The position numbers and the translations under genes are program-made. From Hyphomicrobium sp. (GTDB lineage: Bacteria; Pseudomonadota; Alphaproteobacteria; Rhizobiales; Hyphomicrobiaceae): a stretch of DNA of 64,000 nucleotides. Under the pieces are notes generated by a model, which was not told the origin of the DNA, made no database searches, and was given only the letters and a program-made list of their open reading frames with translations. The DNA lies in assembly GCA_030148425.1 (NCBI GenBank), contig JASBTM010000008.1, positions 736,285-800,284 on the forward strand, read 5' to 3'. Shown in pieces: positions 27,159 through 36,576 of this stretch; within the stretch, counting starts at the first letter, position 1; each line of letters starts with the position of its first letter.

Positions 27159-28520
27159 ATGATAGCTAAGATCGTCCGAGCCGTTGTGTTTGCGTTTCTG
27201 TCCGTCGCGCTGATCGTGCCACCGGGCGGATCGGCCGACGCGCGCTCGGGCTATTCGAAATCCTCCTGGCGCAAGTATCACAAGCGATATTCGCCGCGGT
27301 ACCGGTCCCGATATCGAGCGGCCGCAATCAATCGCGCGAATGTCGCCGCGAGCACTGCGGTGCCGCCCATCCCCGCGCTTCCCGCCCGGCCGCAAAAGCT
27401 TCTGACCCGCGACGAAATTCTCGCGACCGATCCGACAAGACTGGAGCGCCTAGGCGGCCGAATCGTTGTCGGCTTCGACAGCTTCTCCCAGGTGAAGCCG
27501 CTGATCGAAAAGAAGGCCATCACCGGAATATTCATCACCGATCACAACGTCCGCGGCCGCAAAATCGAAGATGTCGCCAAAGACATCGCCGAACTGCAGA
27601 TGATCCGCCGGTCGCAAGGCCTTCCGCGTCTTATCGTGGCTGCCGATCAGGAAGGCGGATATGTGTCGCGCCTTTCGCCACCTTTGAAGTGGCAGCCCAC
27701 TCTTGGCATGCTGATCGCCAAGCTCAAGACGGACGACGAGCGCGAAAGGGCTGTCCGGCAGTATGCGGAAGCTCAGGCTCGTGAACTGGAGCGCGTCGGC
27801 GTCACTATGAACTTCGGCCCCGTCGTCGACCTGCGGCTCGGCACGCCTGACCGCGACGATGGCGAGACGCGCCTCTACTGGCGCGCTATCGACAAGGATC
27901 CCTATCTCGTCGCTAAGGTCGCTGGCTGGTACTGCGATACGCTCACCAAGTTCAACATCATCTGCACCCTGAAGCATTTCCCCGGTTTGGGCCGCGTCGC
28001 GCGCGACACGCACGTCATGTCCGCCGACATCATGGCGAACCGGAGCCAGCTTGAGCTGACCGACTGGGTGCCGTTCCGCCGCGTCATGACGGAACCCGGT
28101 GTCGCCACCATGCTCGGACATGTTCGTCTCGATGCCATCGACAAGACGACGCCCGCTTCATTCTCCGACGCGGTCATCAACACCGTTATACGTCCTCGCT
28201 TCGACAACGACGGCCTGCTGATTACGGATGACTTCAGCATGGGTGCCGTCACGAAATCGCGAGATGGCCTCGGCGGCGCGGCTGTGAAGGCACTCAACGC
28301 CGGCGTCGACCTCATCCTGCTTTGTACCGTCGATCGAAGTTTCGATATCATGATGTCGGCGCTGATCGAGGCCGATCAAAGCGGAGAAATCGCTCTCGCG
28401 CGCGAAAACGAAACGCGGGAGCGTCTCAAGCGATACGTCTTCGTTGACGATCGCGAGTTGCCGCCGTCCTCACCCGTCCAGGCTCAGCAGTCCGCGCCCT
28501 CTCCCGCCCGCCAGAACTGA
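27159..28520 (+). CDS. Secreted glycoside hydrolase family 3 (NagZ-like)
   Basis: The product has 453 residues. A signal peptide precedes the GH3 N-terminal domain: LIVAADQEGGYVSRL, GVTMNFGPVVDL, LKHFPGLGRVARDTH (the Asp-x-His acid/base element) and LLITDDFSMGAV with the likely nucleophile Asp. NagZ releases N-acetylglucosamine from murein turnover products, usually in the cytoplasm. This copy carries a signal peptide and a ~60-residue basic Tyr/Arg-rich leader segment, so a periplasmic murein or polysaccharide role is inferred. Confidence 0.87.
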   Translation: MIAKIVRAVVFAFLSVALIVPPGGSADARSGYSKSSWRKYHKRYSPRYRSRYRAAAINRANVAASTAVPPIPALPARPQKLLTRDEILATDPTRLERLGGRIVVGFDSFSQVKPLIEKKAITGIFITDHNVRGRKIEDVAKDIAELQMIRRSQGLPRLIVAADQEGGYVSRLSPPLKWQPTLGMLIAKLKTDDERERAVRQYAEAQARELERVGVTMNFGPVVDLRLGTPDRDDGETRLYWRAIDKDPYLVAKVAGWYCDTLTKFNIICTLKHFPGLGRVARDTHVMSADIMANRSQLELTDWVPFRRVMTEPGVATMLGHVRLDAIDKTTPASFSDAVINTVIRPRFDNDGLLITDDFSMGAVTKSRDGLGGAAVKALNAGVDLILLCTVDRSFDIMMSALIEADQSGEIALARENETRERLKRYVFVDDRELPPSSPVQAQQSAPSPARQN

Positions 28521-28534
28521 CAGCCCAAGCCGTT

Positions 28535-29080
28535 CTACGGTTTGGCCGCATTCGCGTCGAAGGCGTCTCCGATCCCGCGTGGATCGGCGGCGAGCGAATG
28601 ACGAACGATCAGCCACGAGCCGTTGCTCAATGCGAAGTCTGCCGTGTACCGGCCGCCGAGCAACATCCGCGTTCCTTTTCGCTCGCCCGTGACGCGATAG
28701 ACGGCGGGACCACTGACGGACGCTGTGCCACAACCGGGCTTCAGGGTCGCGGGCTTGATTGAAAGAACCGGACGCCGGGCGAGGAATTCCTTGTAATAGG
28801 CGCCGATCGCGTCGCGGCCCTTGTAGACCTTGCCATCCTTCGTCACGATCAAGGTTGCATCAGCGGCATAAAGCGCCGAAATCCGGTCGGGGCGGCCGCT
28901 CGAGAATTCCGCCCGCCATCTGTTCAGGAGCTGAACGATTTCGACGTCCGACGGCTTCTCACATGCCGGCGGCGTCTCCGCCCAACCGAAACCGGCTCGA
29001 ACCGCGACCCCACCCGTGAGAATCGTTACGGCGAGGGTCAACGACGTAAGTCGCTGCCGCACCTGCGCCGTTCTCTCCAT
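28535..29080 (-). CDS. Secreted NTF2-like (SnoaL/DUF4440-type) protein
   Basis: The product has 181 residues. A signal peptide (LTLAVTILTGGVAVRAGFG) precedes a domain with VEIVQLLNRWRAEFSSGRPD, ISALYAADATLI and GRDAIGAYYKEFLA, the usual opening of the NTF2-like fold. SWLIVRHSLA closes it. These domains bind or turn over small ligands; no activity can be assigned. The start at 29080 is favoured by the signal peptide. Confidence 0.75.
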   Translation of the reverse strand: MERTAQVRQRLTSLTLAVTILTGGVAVRAGFGWAETPPACEKPSDVEIVQLLNRWRAEFSSGRPDRISALYAADATLIVTKDGKVYKGRDAIGAYYKEFLARRPVLSIKPATLKPGCGTASVSGPAVYRVTGERKGTRMLLGGRYTADFALSNGSWLIVRHSLAADPRGIGDAFDANAAKP

Positions 29081-29383
29081 GCCTGGCCCCCCCATTCGCG
29101 ACACCCTCCACCCCATCATTGAAATGATGGAATGATTCCGCACATGAGTGAAATTCACGTTGGCTTTAACCGCATCGATGAGATTTCGGCCGCAAAAAAC
29201 GGCATCTGCGGTACGATGGGTTTCATTTTGGCGGGCCACCGGAATTCCCGCCCAGCCAATTGCCAATCTTCATCGTCTTTGATACAAGGCGGGTCAGAAA
29301 AAGCGCGGACACCGGGAGCCGGACTTCCGGAGTCGGTGTTTTTGCGCATTCAACAGACAGATTTCTTCAGAGGATACAACTGC
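29081..29383. promoter_or_regulatory. rpsU upstream region with attenuator-like hairpin
   Basis: Non-coding stretch between divergent genes. At 29310-29343 (+) CACCG and CCGG pair across a short loop with CCGG and CGGTG, followed by TTTTT, forming an intrinsic-terminator-like structure 41 bases before the rpsU start. It could attenuate rpsU or stop a short upstream transcript. Confidence 0.5.
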
Positions 29384-29752
29384 TTGCAGGTTCTCGTTCG
29401 CGACAACAATGTTGATCAGGCCCTCAAGGCGCTTAAGAAAAAATTGCAGCGCGAGGGCGTTTTCCGCGAGATGAAGCTCCGCGGCCATTTTGAAAAGCCC
29501 TCAGAAAAAAGAGCACGCGAGAAGGCGGAGGCGGTTCGCCGCGCTCGCAAGCTCGCTCGCAAGAAGCTGCAGCGTGAAGGCCTTCTGCCGAGCAAACCCG
29601 CGGTCGCACGCGGCGCAGCAGGCGGCCGTGGCGGTCCTGGCCGTGGTGGTCAGGGCGGCGCTGGCGGCAGCAGCGGCGGTTTCGGTGGTGGTGCCGGCGG
29701 TGGATTCCGCGGCGGCCAGAGCGGCGGCGGCGCTGGCGGCAGCAGCTTCTAA
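29384..29752 (+). CDS. rpsU: Ribosomal protein S21 with glycine-rich C-terminal tail
   Basis: The product has 122 residues. The first ~75 match bacterial S21 of the 30S subunit ([40 protein letters not shown]). The start is TTG at 29384, set by AGAGGA nine bases upstream and by family length. From about residue 78 it continues in a low-complexity Gly/Arg/Ser tail ([13 protein letters not shown], then [11 protein letters not shown]) ending in SSF. Ordinary S21 is about 70 residues, so the ~45-residue tail is an extension resembling RNA-binding RGG regions. Confidence 0.92.
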   Translation: MQVLVRDNNVDQALKALKKKLQREGVFREMKLRGHFEKPSEKRAREKAEAVRRARKLARKKLQREGLLPSKPAVARGAAGGRGGPGRGGQGGAGGSSGGFGGGAGGGFRGGQSGGGAGGSSF

Positions 29753-29783
29753 GCTGCCTGCTTCCACAACGATCGAATGAATT

Positions 29784-29811
29784 AAGGCTCGCGATTTCGC
29801 GGGCCTTTTTA
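29784..29811 (+). terminator. Rho-independent terminator of rpsU
   Basis: AAGGCTCGCG pairs with CGCGGGCCTT around a short loop, followed by TTTTT. It starts 31 bases after the rpsU stop. Confidence 0.8.
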
Positions 29812-29845
29812 TTTGCCGAAAATCCTGTCGCCGCGAGCCGGCATC

Positions 29846-30673
29846 TCAGTTGCGGTCCCGGGACCGCGATGCCCTCAGCCAGTCGATCCAGCGGTCGACG
29901 AAAGCGAACGTCGGGCCGTCGTGTATGACGTGGCCACCACCGGGAACAACCTTCATATCTTTCGGCTCGTTCGCCGCCGCGAATAGTCGCCGGCCCATCT
30001 CCACAGGCACGACCTCATCCGCGTCCCCATGCATGATGAAGATCGGCACGTGCACATCGTGGATGTACTTGATCGATTCATAGCGGTCTTCGAGCAGCAG
30101 GCTGACCGGAAGCCACGGAAACTGCGCCGACGCCAATTCGAGAATAGACGTATAGGGCGCATCGAGAATCAGCCCCTCGACTTCCTTCTCTTTCGCCACC
30201 TGGATCGCGACGCCGGATCCGAGCGACTCCCCGTAGAGGATGATGTCGTCTGGCTTCACGCCATCGCGTATCAGCGTCTCGTAGGCGAGCTTGGCGTCCG
30301 CAACGTTGGCAGCCTCGGAGGGCGATCCCGTCGAGCCGCTGTAGCCACGATACGCCAGCATCAGCATGCCGCGGCCATCGTCGAGGTATTTGCGCATCGT
30401 CCCGCTGCGGAACGCCAGCGACCCGCCGTTGCCGTGGAGATAAAGCAGCGTCGGCTGCCCCGGTCGCGCCTTGCCATACCACGCGATGAGTTTCTCACCG
30501 TCGGGCGTCGGTATGACGATCTCAGAAACATGCGCAAGCCCCGCCGCTGCGGGCGAGGTGCGGCCATGCTCCGGAAAGTACAGGAAGCGGCGTTGCCCAA
30601 AATACATCACTGCCGCGATGGCCACGTAGGCGACGACAGCGAAGATCGGAATGGCTTTCAGAGCCAAAAGCAT
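29846..30673 (-). CDS. Membrane-anchored alpha/beta hydrolase (BEM46-like)
   Basis: The product has 275 residues. One N-terminal helix (IPIFAVVAYVAIAAVMYFG) anchors it. The hydrolase fold has LYLHGNGG as oxyanion strand, nucleophile elbow GESLGSG, MHGDADEVVP with the acid Asp, and GGGHVIHDG with the catalytic His. The substrate is unknown. It follows the YiiX-type hydrolase gene by 13 bases and is likely co-transcribed. Confidence 0.85.
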   Translation of the reverse strand: MLLALKAIPIFAVVAYVAIAAVMYFGQRRFLYFPEHGRTSPAAAGLAHVSEIVIPTPDGEKLIAWYGKARPGQPTLLYLHGNGGSLAFRSGTMRKYLDDGRGMLMLAYRGYSGSTGSPSEAANVADAKLAYETLIRDGVKPDDIILYGESLGSGVAIQVAKEKEVEGLILDAPYTSILELASAQFPWLPVSLLLEDRYESIKYIHDVHVPIFIMHGDADEVVPVEMGRRLFAAANEPKDMKVVPGGGHVIHDGPTFAFVDRWIDWLRASRSRDRN

Positions 30674-30686
30674 GCGCGTCTTTGAT

Positions 30687-32075
30687 CTAGTCCCGATGGC
30701 GGACCAGGTAGCCAATCCTGTCACCTTCCCGTTCACGAATGCTTTCAAGCGCGGCCATCACCTCGAGGCCGTGAAGCGGTAAGCCGGTCTCGGCGACCGA
30801 GTCCTGATTGAGCTTCATAAGCTCGCGATAAATCGGTTCGGCAGTTTTGTGAAGCATGGCGACGACGGCGACGGTCCTGCGCGGCATGTTGATCGGCACG
30901 CGGGGAAAGACCGACGACAAAACTTCCTTGGCCCCGTCGGAAAGATGCGCGGAGAAGCGGCCAAGTATCGACACCAGCTTGATGGCCGTCGTTTCCTGGA
31001 AGCGATAGTTGTATTTGTCCATCCACTCGAACAGCTTGTCCATCGTGAAGTCCTGCAGGCGGATGCCTGCGGTGTCGCGATAGTCTTGCCACTCGGCGAC
31101 GAGATCGAAGCCCGATTCCATGTCGATATCGGCCGGCGCGAACGTCAGCTCCGTCGCAACGCCGACGCGATCGAGGAAATCCTTGTTCTTGCGAGCGATG
31201 CGGGTCGGATAGGTCGGCAGCTTGAACATGCCGAAGCTACCCTGCTCGTAAGCGAGCCGGACGAGCTTCGAGCAGAAGAGATTGCGCGTATCGTCGGTCC
31301 GCATCGAGAAATCGTAAAGGATGCGCTTGCCGCCCTTGGCGCGCGACGCTGCCACGTAATCGAAAATATACTTGGCGGCACGCGCCGCGAGGTCGGGGTC
31401 GCGGTGACGATAAAGGACGGCGCGAACGATGTTGTGATCGAGCGCCTTGGCCAGCGGCGTGATGCTCGCGCCGTCCTCGATCAAACTCTCGACCATCCAA
31501 TGGTCGCCAGCCGGATCGATGTGGACGATGCCGATATGACTGAACTGGCTGTCCACGTCACCGATGCGCGCGATCGCGGCGCTGTTATGGGCCGTGCCAC
31601 GTACCAGCACGACGTCACCGGAACGGAAGTTGTGCGCCGCGCCGCTCCGGTAGAACGCATAGTTGACCAGCGTGTTGTTGTCGGTGCCGGTGAAGCCGCG
31701 TAGCAGATATCCGCTTTCGGCCGTGCGCGGGTGCCCGGTCGTTATTTCGCCGAGCATGTCCGAAACGTAGCGCAGGACCCGAAACACATCGCGAAAGCCT
31801 TGCGTCACCTCAGGCGTCATGAGGCCAAGCATTTCATAATGCCCAAGATGCTCGCGAAGCCCGACGCGAAGATCGAATAGCCGGTACATGAGCTGCGGCG
31901 CCTGCCGGGCAACTCCGACGACATCATAATCGCCGAAGCGCGCCTTCGAAGCGCGCTCGTAAATGAATTGCAGATTACGCGCGAGAAGCGCCGCGTTCGT
32001 CACCGGAGTGGCGGCAAGAGTCTCGATATGCGCGATATCGTTTTCGAAAGACGCCGACGCAACGGGAGCCAACAC
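30687..32075 (-). CDS. YiiX-like NlpC/P60-type cysteine hydrolase
   Basis: The product has 462 residues. The central part is a permuted papain-like fold of the YiiX/YebB group: FRSGDVVLVRGTA, QFSHIGIVHID with the catalytic His, and RNLFCSKLVRLAYEQG with the catalytic Cys. The order His before Cys is the circularly permuted form. Flanking alpha-helical regions of about 130 residues on each side are unassigned. Members cleave amide or ester bonds in peptidoglycan or lipids. No signal peptide is evident. Confidence 0.8.
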   Translation of the reverse strand: MLAPVASASFENDIAHIETLAATPVTNAALLARNLQFIYERASKARFGDYDVVGVARQAPQLMYRLFDLRVGLREHLGHYEMLGLMTPEVTQGFRDVFRVLRYVSDMLGEITTGHPRTAESGYLLRGFTGTDNNTLVNYAFYRSGAAHNFRSGDVVLVRGTAHNSAAIARIGDVDSQFSHIGIVHIDPAGDHWMVESLIEDGASITPLAKALDHNIVRAVLYRHRDPDLAARAAKYIFDYVAASRAKGGKRILYDFSMRTDDTRNLFCSKLVRLAYEQGSFGMFKLPTYPTRIARKNKDFLDRVGVATELTFAPADIDMESGFDLVAEWQDYRDTAGIRLQDFTMDKLFEWMDKYNYRFQETTAIKLVSILGRFSAHLSDGAKEVLSSVFPRVPINMPRRTVAVVAMLHKTAEPIYRELMKLNQDSVAETGLPLHGLEVMAALESIREREGDRIGYLVRHRD

Positions 32076-32093
32076 GGAAAACCCTCACACCCC

Positions 32094-32267
32094 TTATGTT
32101 CGCGAGTATAGCAGACCGATGCGGCTCTGCCCCGAGCCGCTGCAATCGGCAAGCGACTGTTGCCGATACGCCCCATTGTCTGGAATGCCCGGCTCGTCCG
32201 CGGCCAGGGCTTTAACAATCTCTTCGGTCATTTTCTTGGCATCGCAGAGCATTTGAGCGCGGGCCAT
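32094..32267 (-). pseudogene. Duplicated 3' fragment of pntB in a 57-codon ORF
   Basis: A short frame starts at 32267 directly against the stop codon of the dehalogenase-like gene. Its first 24 residues end in DAKKMTEEIVKALAAD, identical to the last 16 residues of the intact PntB encoded from 34523 to 33099. The remaining 33 residues are unrelated. The DNA at 32197-32252 matches 33103-33161 with a few differences. This is a remnant of a partial gene duplication rather than a functional subunit. Confidence 0.75.
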
Positions 32268-33008
32268 CTAATCTCCGAGAACGAAGCGAAGGAGCCCCGC
32301 CAAATCTTGTGATGTGGCGTCGGCTTCAAGGCCCAGCCTTTCCGGGGGAAGGCCGAATCTGTTCACCCAATAGGTCGGATAGCCGAAACTTTTGGCTCCG
32401 TAAGCATCCCAGCCCCCAAAAGCGGCAAACAGGATTTCATCCTTCGCAAAGCCCAGATGCTCGGTTCCGAGCGCATAGGCACGGGGCTCTGGTTTGTAGC
32501 TGTGGTTCACTTCCGTCGACAGCAGCTCGTCAAAGAGGTCGGAAATGCCGGCGCGCTCAGCATTCGACCTAAGCATTAGGGGCGAAAAATTGGCGATAGT
32601 TATGACGCGAACGCCTGAGGCTTTGAGCTTTCGGAGCGCCGCCAGTGTATCCGGCCAGGGATCCAAAGTGAGATAGGCGTCGAGGAGGCGCGCACGGGTA
32701 TTGGCAGAGAGCTGCAAATGCATTGCCTCGGCGGTATAATCGAGCGCATCACCAGTGACCTTCAAGAAGTCTTCCTGGCGACCGGTAATCGAGCGTAGGA
32801 AGCCGTAGTCGAATTGCCGTGCGCGCCAAGCCTGCGTGAACTCCGCGCCTTTGCCCGGAAATTCCTTTTCGATCTTCGGGATAATCGAATTGGCGTTGAA
32901 GAGCACGAAATAATCGAAAGCGACTGCCTTGAACCGGGGAGCGGCTTGCGCAGCTAGCGATGCGGCGCCAAGGGTTGCCGCGATAACCCCCAACATGAGA
33001 ATGCGCAC
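32268..33008 (-). CDS. Secreted haloacid dehalogenase type II-like protein
   Basis: The product has 246 residues. The GTG start at 33008 sits behind a perfect GGAGGTGA and opens a signal peptide (LMLGVIAATLGAASLAAQAA). The HAD core follows with FDYFVLFNAN (nucleophile Asp kept), LSTEVNHSYKPEP (Lys kept) and FGGWDAYGAKSFGYPTYWVN. Compared with L-2-haloacid dehalogenase, the Thr after the nucleophile, the Ser of the SNGSP block (here ANFSP) and the Asn of SSNxWD (here FGGWD) are replaced. Haloacid hydrolysis is therefore doubtful. It follows pntB and is flanked by the pntB-tail duplication. Confidence 0.8.
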   Translation of the reverse strand: MRILMLGVIAATLGAASLAAQAAPRFKAVAFDYFVLFNANSIIPKIEKEFPGKGAEFTQAWRARQFDYGFLRSITGRQEDFLKVTGDALDYTAEAMHLQLSANTRARLLDAYLTLDPWPDTLAALRKLKASGVRVITIANFSPLMLRSNAERAGISDLFDELLSTEVNHSYKPEPRAYALGTEHLGFAKDEILFAAFGGWDAYGAKSFGYPTYWVNRFGLPPERLGLEADATSQDLAGLLRFVLGD

Positions 33009-33098
33009 GCGATCACCTCCGTACGATGTTCCGGAAACATGCAAACTTCGTCTGCAACGACGATGCAATTATGCGTCCGGCAATAGCACAGGGAACGC

Positions 33099-34523
33099 CT
33101 AGTCCGCGGCCAGGGCTTTGACAATCTCTTCAGTCATTTTCTTGGCATCGCCAAGCAACATGACGGTGTTGTCGCGATAGAAAACAGGGTTGTCGATACC
33201 GGCGTAACCCGACGCCAGGGACCGCTTATTGAAAAACACCGTTCCCGCCTTCCAGACCTGGAGCACGGGCATGCCGTAAATGGGGGAAGTCTTGTCTTCC
33301 TCGGCAGCCGGGTTGACGACGTCGTTAGCGCCGATCACGTAAACGGCGTCCGCCTGCGCGAACTCGCTGTTGATATCCTCGAGCTCGAAAACCTCATCGT
33401 AAGGCACATTGGCTTCCGCCAGCAGCACGTTCATGTGGCCCGGCATGCGTCCGGCGACCGGGTGAATGGCGTATTTGACCTCGACCCCCGCTTTTTTCAG
33501 CGAGTCGCCCATTTCGCGAAGCGCATGCTGCGCCTGGGCGACGGCCATGCCGTATCCCGGCACGATGATGACTTTGGACGCATTCTTCAGGACGTAGGCC
33601 GCGTCTTCGGCCGAGCCGAGCTTGACCGGCTTCTGCTCGCCGCCGCCCGCTGCCCCGGCCTGCACCGTCTCGCCACCGAAACCGCCCGCAATGACCGAGA
33701 GGAACTGCCGGTTCATCGCTCTGCACATGATGTACGACAGGATCGCGCCGGACGAACCAACCAGGGCGCCCGTGATGATCAGCGCGACGTTGCCGAGCGT
33801 GAAGCCGATGCCCGCCGCCGCCCATCCCGAGTACGAGTTCAGCATCGAGACGACGACCGGCATATCCGCGCCGCCAATCGGGATGATGATCAGAACGCCG
33901 ATCAGAAGCGAAAGCACCACGATCAGCCAAAACAGCCACGCCGAGCCAGCCGACATGACGAACGCATAGATCATCAGGATCAGCAGAATGCCGAGGCCCG
34001 CATTGATGAGATGCCGCGCCGGAAGCAGGATCGGCTTGCCAGACATCCGGCCTGAAAGCTTCGAGAACGCGATGACGGAGCCTGTGAACGTGATGGCGCC
34101 GATTGCTACGCCGAGCGACATCTCGAGAAGGCTGCCGCCCTTGATCCCCAGAGCCGGATTAGCCGGATCGACCAGAATTCCGAAGGCCGATGGCGCATAG
34201 AGCGCGCTCGCGGCGACGAACACCGCGGCAAGACCAACAAGCGAGTGAAACGCCGCGACCAGTTCCGGCATCATCGTCATCGGAATTTCGCGCGCGGTCT
34301 TGGCTCCTATGAAGCCACCGATGCCGATGCCGGCGACGATCAGGATCCACGATGTTGCCGTCGGCTCCGCGACCCCGAGCGTCGTCAGGATGGCGATCGT
34401 CATGCCGATCATGCCGTAGAGGTTGCCCTTGCGCGACGTTGCTGGGCTCGACAGGCCTCTGAGCGCCAGGATGAAAAGAACGCCGGCGGCGAGATAAAGC
34501 AGTGCGGCGACGTTTGCGGACAT
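33099..34523 (-). CDS. pntB: NAD(P) transhydrogenase subunit beta
   Basis: The product has 474 residues. It forms the membrane dII (about nine helices to residue ~270) and the NADP-binding dIII domain. Domain III shows VIIVPGYGMAVAQAQHAL, HPVAGRMPGHMNVLLAEA and VYVIGANDVVNPAA. With PntA1 and PntA2 it couples proton influx to hydride transfer from NADH to NADP. It is the third gene of the pnt operon, 67 bases after pntA2. Confidence 0.96.
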   Translation of the reverse strand: MSANVAALLYLAAGVLFILALRGLSSPATSRKGNLYGMIGMTIAILTTLGVAEPTATSWILIVAGIGIGGFIGAKTAREIPMTMMPELVAAFHSLVGLAAVFVAASALYAPSAFGILVDPANPALGIKGGSLLEMSLGVAIGAITFTGSVIAFSKLSGRMSGKPILLPARHLINAGLGILLILMIYAFVMSAGSAWLFWLIVVLSLLIGVLIIIPIGGADMPVVVSMLNSYSGWAAAGIGFTLGNVALIITGALVGSSGAILSYIMCRAMNRQFLSVIAGGFGGETVQAGAAGGGEQKPVKLGSAEDAAYVLKNASKVIIVPGYGMAVAQAQHALREMGDSLKKAGVEVKYAIHPVAGRMPGHMNVLLAEANVPYDEVFELEDINSEFAQADAVYVIGANDVVNPAAEEDKTSPIYGMPVLQVWKAGTVFFNKRSLASGYAGIDNPVFYRDNTVMLLGDAKKMTEEIVKALAAD

Positions 34524-34590
34524 TGGTTCGTTCCCGGACCTGTTATCTGTTGCCTGTCACGTTTCTTATCGGCGAGCGCGCGTCGGCGCG

Positions 34591-34989
34591 TCAGCCCTCT
34601 TTCTTCGGTGGCGCATCTTTCTTCTTGTACATCGCGAGCATCCGGTTGGTGACGAGGAAGCCGCCGAAGATGTTGATCGACGCCATCGTCAGCGCGAGGA
34701 AACCAAACACCTTTGCGATGCCGCTATCCGATCCCGTCAGCGACACCCCGACCGCCAATAAGGCGCCGACGACAATGACGGATGAAATCGCGTTGGTTAC
34801 GCTCATCAAGGGCGTGTGCAAAGCAGGCGTCACCGACCAGACCACGTAATAGCCGACGAAGACGGCGATCACGAAAACCATGAACTCGTAAACGGACGGG
34901 CTGATAAGCGAACCCTCCGCCGCGAAGGCTGACGAGGCCGAAAGAACAGTAACCGCGAGCGCGGCAAATAGAGATTGGATCAAGCGCAT
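34591..34989 (-). CDS. pntA2: NAD(P) transhydrogenase subunit alpha part 2
   Basis: The product has 132 residues. It supplies the C-terminal membrane portion of the alpha subunit: [40 protein letters not shown] and [20 protein letters not shown]. The ATG at 34989 has GAGGAG seven bases upstream. An in-frame ATG at 35004 overlapping the pntA1 stop is an alternative. An N-terminal signal-like helix is present. Confidence 0.93.
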   Translation of the reverse strand: MRLIQSLFAALAVTVLSASSAFAAEGSLISPSVYEFMVFVIAVFVGYYVVWSVTPALHTPLMSVTNAISSVIVVGALLAVGVSLTGSDSGIAKVFGFLALTMASINIFGGFLVTNRMLAMYKKKDAPPKKEG

Positions 34990-35000
34990 GCCAGGACTCC

Positions 35001-36140
35001 TCATGCCGTCTTCGCCGCGAGATTGGGATGCACGATCTGGCCATCCTTGGCGACCAGCGTACCTTTGATCAGTTCGTCGTCCCAGTTGACCGCAAGCGTC
35101 TTTTCTTTCTTGTCGATCATCGTCTCGAGAAAGGCCAACAGATTGCGCGCATAAAGGCTCGACGCGTTGACCGCGATCGTACCGGCAAGATTAAGCGGCC
35201 CGAAAATCTTGACGCCGTTCGGCGTTTCGAACGTCGTTCCCGCTACGGTCATTTCCGTATTTCCGCCGCGCTCAGCCGCAAGATCGACAATGATCGAACC
35301 GGGCTTCATGCTCTCGATCATAGCGCGCGAAATGAGCTTCGGCGCCGGGCGTCCGGGAATGAGCGCTGTCGTGATGACGAGATCTTGGTTCTTGATGTGG
35401 TTCGCGACAAGCTCCGCCTGCTTCGCCTGATATTCGGCGCTCATGGGCTTCGCGTAGCCCGTAGCCGTTTGGGCCTGCTTGAACTCGTCGTCTTCCACCG
35501 CAATGAACTTTGCGCCGAGCGACTGCACCTGCTCTTTCGTCGCTGGACGAACGTCGGTCGCCGTCACCTGTGCACCAAGCCGCCGCGCCGTCGCGATGGC
35601 CTGCAGGCCTGCGACGCCGACACCCATGATGAAGGCCTTCGCAGCCGGAACCGTGCCAGCAGGCGTCATCATCATCGGAAGCGCCTGCCCGAACATCGAA
35701 GCGCCATCGACGACCGCCTTATAGCCCGCGAGGTTCGCCTGGCTCGACAGCACGTCCATCGACTGCGCCCGCGTCGTGCGCGGCATGAATTCCATCGAAA
35801 ATACCGTCGCGCCCGTGGTGGCGAGAGCGTCTAGTCCGTCACGATCGCCGAAAGGATCGATCATGCCGGCAACGATGCCACCGGGCTTCAGAGCCCGAAT
35901 GTCTTCAGCCGATGGGCGGCGCACGCTGAGAAGAATATCGGCTCCCGCCAGGGCTTCCGCCTTGCTGACGACTTCCGCTCCCGCCGCGCGATAGGCGTCG
36001 TCGGAGAAGCGCGAGCGCAACCCCGCGCCCTGCTCGATACGCACGAGCGCACCGAGTGCGGAGAACTTCTTGACCGTGTCGGGCGAAACCGCAACGCGCG
36101 GCTCGTCAGCCGGTTCACTGGTAACAGCTATCGTAACCAT
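35001..36140 (-). CDS. pntA1: NAD(P) transhydrogenase subunit alpha part 1
   Basis: The product has 379 residues, the soluble NAD(H)-binding dI domain. [20 protein letters not shown] opens it, [18 protein letters not shown] binds the nucleotide, and [18 protein letters not shown] and [11 protein letters not shown] are standard. The ATG at 36140 is used; a TTG at 36152 is possible. It is the first gene of the operon and is separated from the upstream oxidase-subunit gene by a terminator. Confidence 0.95.
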   Translation of the reverse strand: MVTIAVTSEPADEPRVAVSPDTVKKFSALGALVRIEQGAGLRSRFSDDAYRAAGAEVVSKAEALAGADILLSVRRPSAEDIRALKPGGIVAGMIDPFGDRDGLDALATTGATVFSMEFMPRTTRAQSMDVLSSQANLAGYKAVVDGASMFGQALPMMMTPAGTVPAAKAFIMGVGVAGLQAIATARRLGAQVTATDVRPATKEQVQSLGAKFIAVEDDEFKQAQTATGYAKPMSAEYQAKQAELVANHIKNQDLVITTALIPGRPAPKLISRAMIESMKPGSIIVDLAAERGGNTEMTVAGTTFETPNGVKIFGPLNLAGTIAVNASSLYARNLLAFLETMIDKKEKTLAVNWDDELIKGTLVAKDGQIVHPNLAAKTA

Positions 36141-36181
36141 GTCTCGGTCCAATTGAGGGCGTGAAGAGCGCTGCGGCGGGA

Positions 36182-36216
36182 AACGAAAAGGGGCAGTCCA
36201 TGCGCGGCCTGCCCCA
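36182..36216 (-). terminator. Rho-independent terminator
   Basis: Read on the minus strand, GGGGCAG pairs with CTGCCCC around a 12-base loop, followed by TTTTCGTTT. It separates the small oxidase-subunit gene from pntA1. Confidence 0.7.
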
Positions 36217-36251
36217 ACCTTGGATTCCTCAACGGCTATGCAAGCCGGGCA

Positions 36252-36395
36252 TCATACGAGGAAAATCTTCATGCCGATCAGGATGACGGCAACGCTGATG
36301 GCACCGTACTTCAGGAAGCGCAGGAAATCCTTGTAGGTCTGCAGATGCGCCGCATAGTCCATGTTTGGATTGCTTTTTGAGGTATCGATATCCAA
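36252..36395 (-). CDS. aa3-type cytochrome c oxidase subunit IV
   Basis: The product has 47 residues. NPNMDYAAHLQTYKDFLRF and a single helix (YGAISVAVILIGMKIFLV) are the pattern of the small alphaproteobacterial subunit IV. It starts with TTG at 36395, seven bases after GGGAG; an internal ATG at 36362 would give 36 residues. Oxidase core genes are not in the window. Confidence 0.75.
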   Translation of the reverse strand: MDIDTSKSNPNMDYAAHLQTYKDFLRFLKYGAISVAVILIGMKIFLV

Positions 36396-36576
36396 AGTTT
36401 CGCTCCCAGTCGTCTATTCTTCGAAATCGTTCCTGGTTAGGTATCGCAAGATCTTGCGAGCTTCAAGGTGTCGCATCTCAGGCTTTTGCCTAATTGCATC
36501 ATCGTTTGCCCGCGCGATTGTGCGCGAACGGCCTCTGATCGAGCTTAGGTTGTAAGAGCAGCAACAACTCGCCGGG

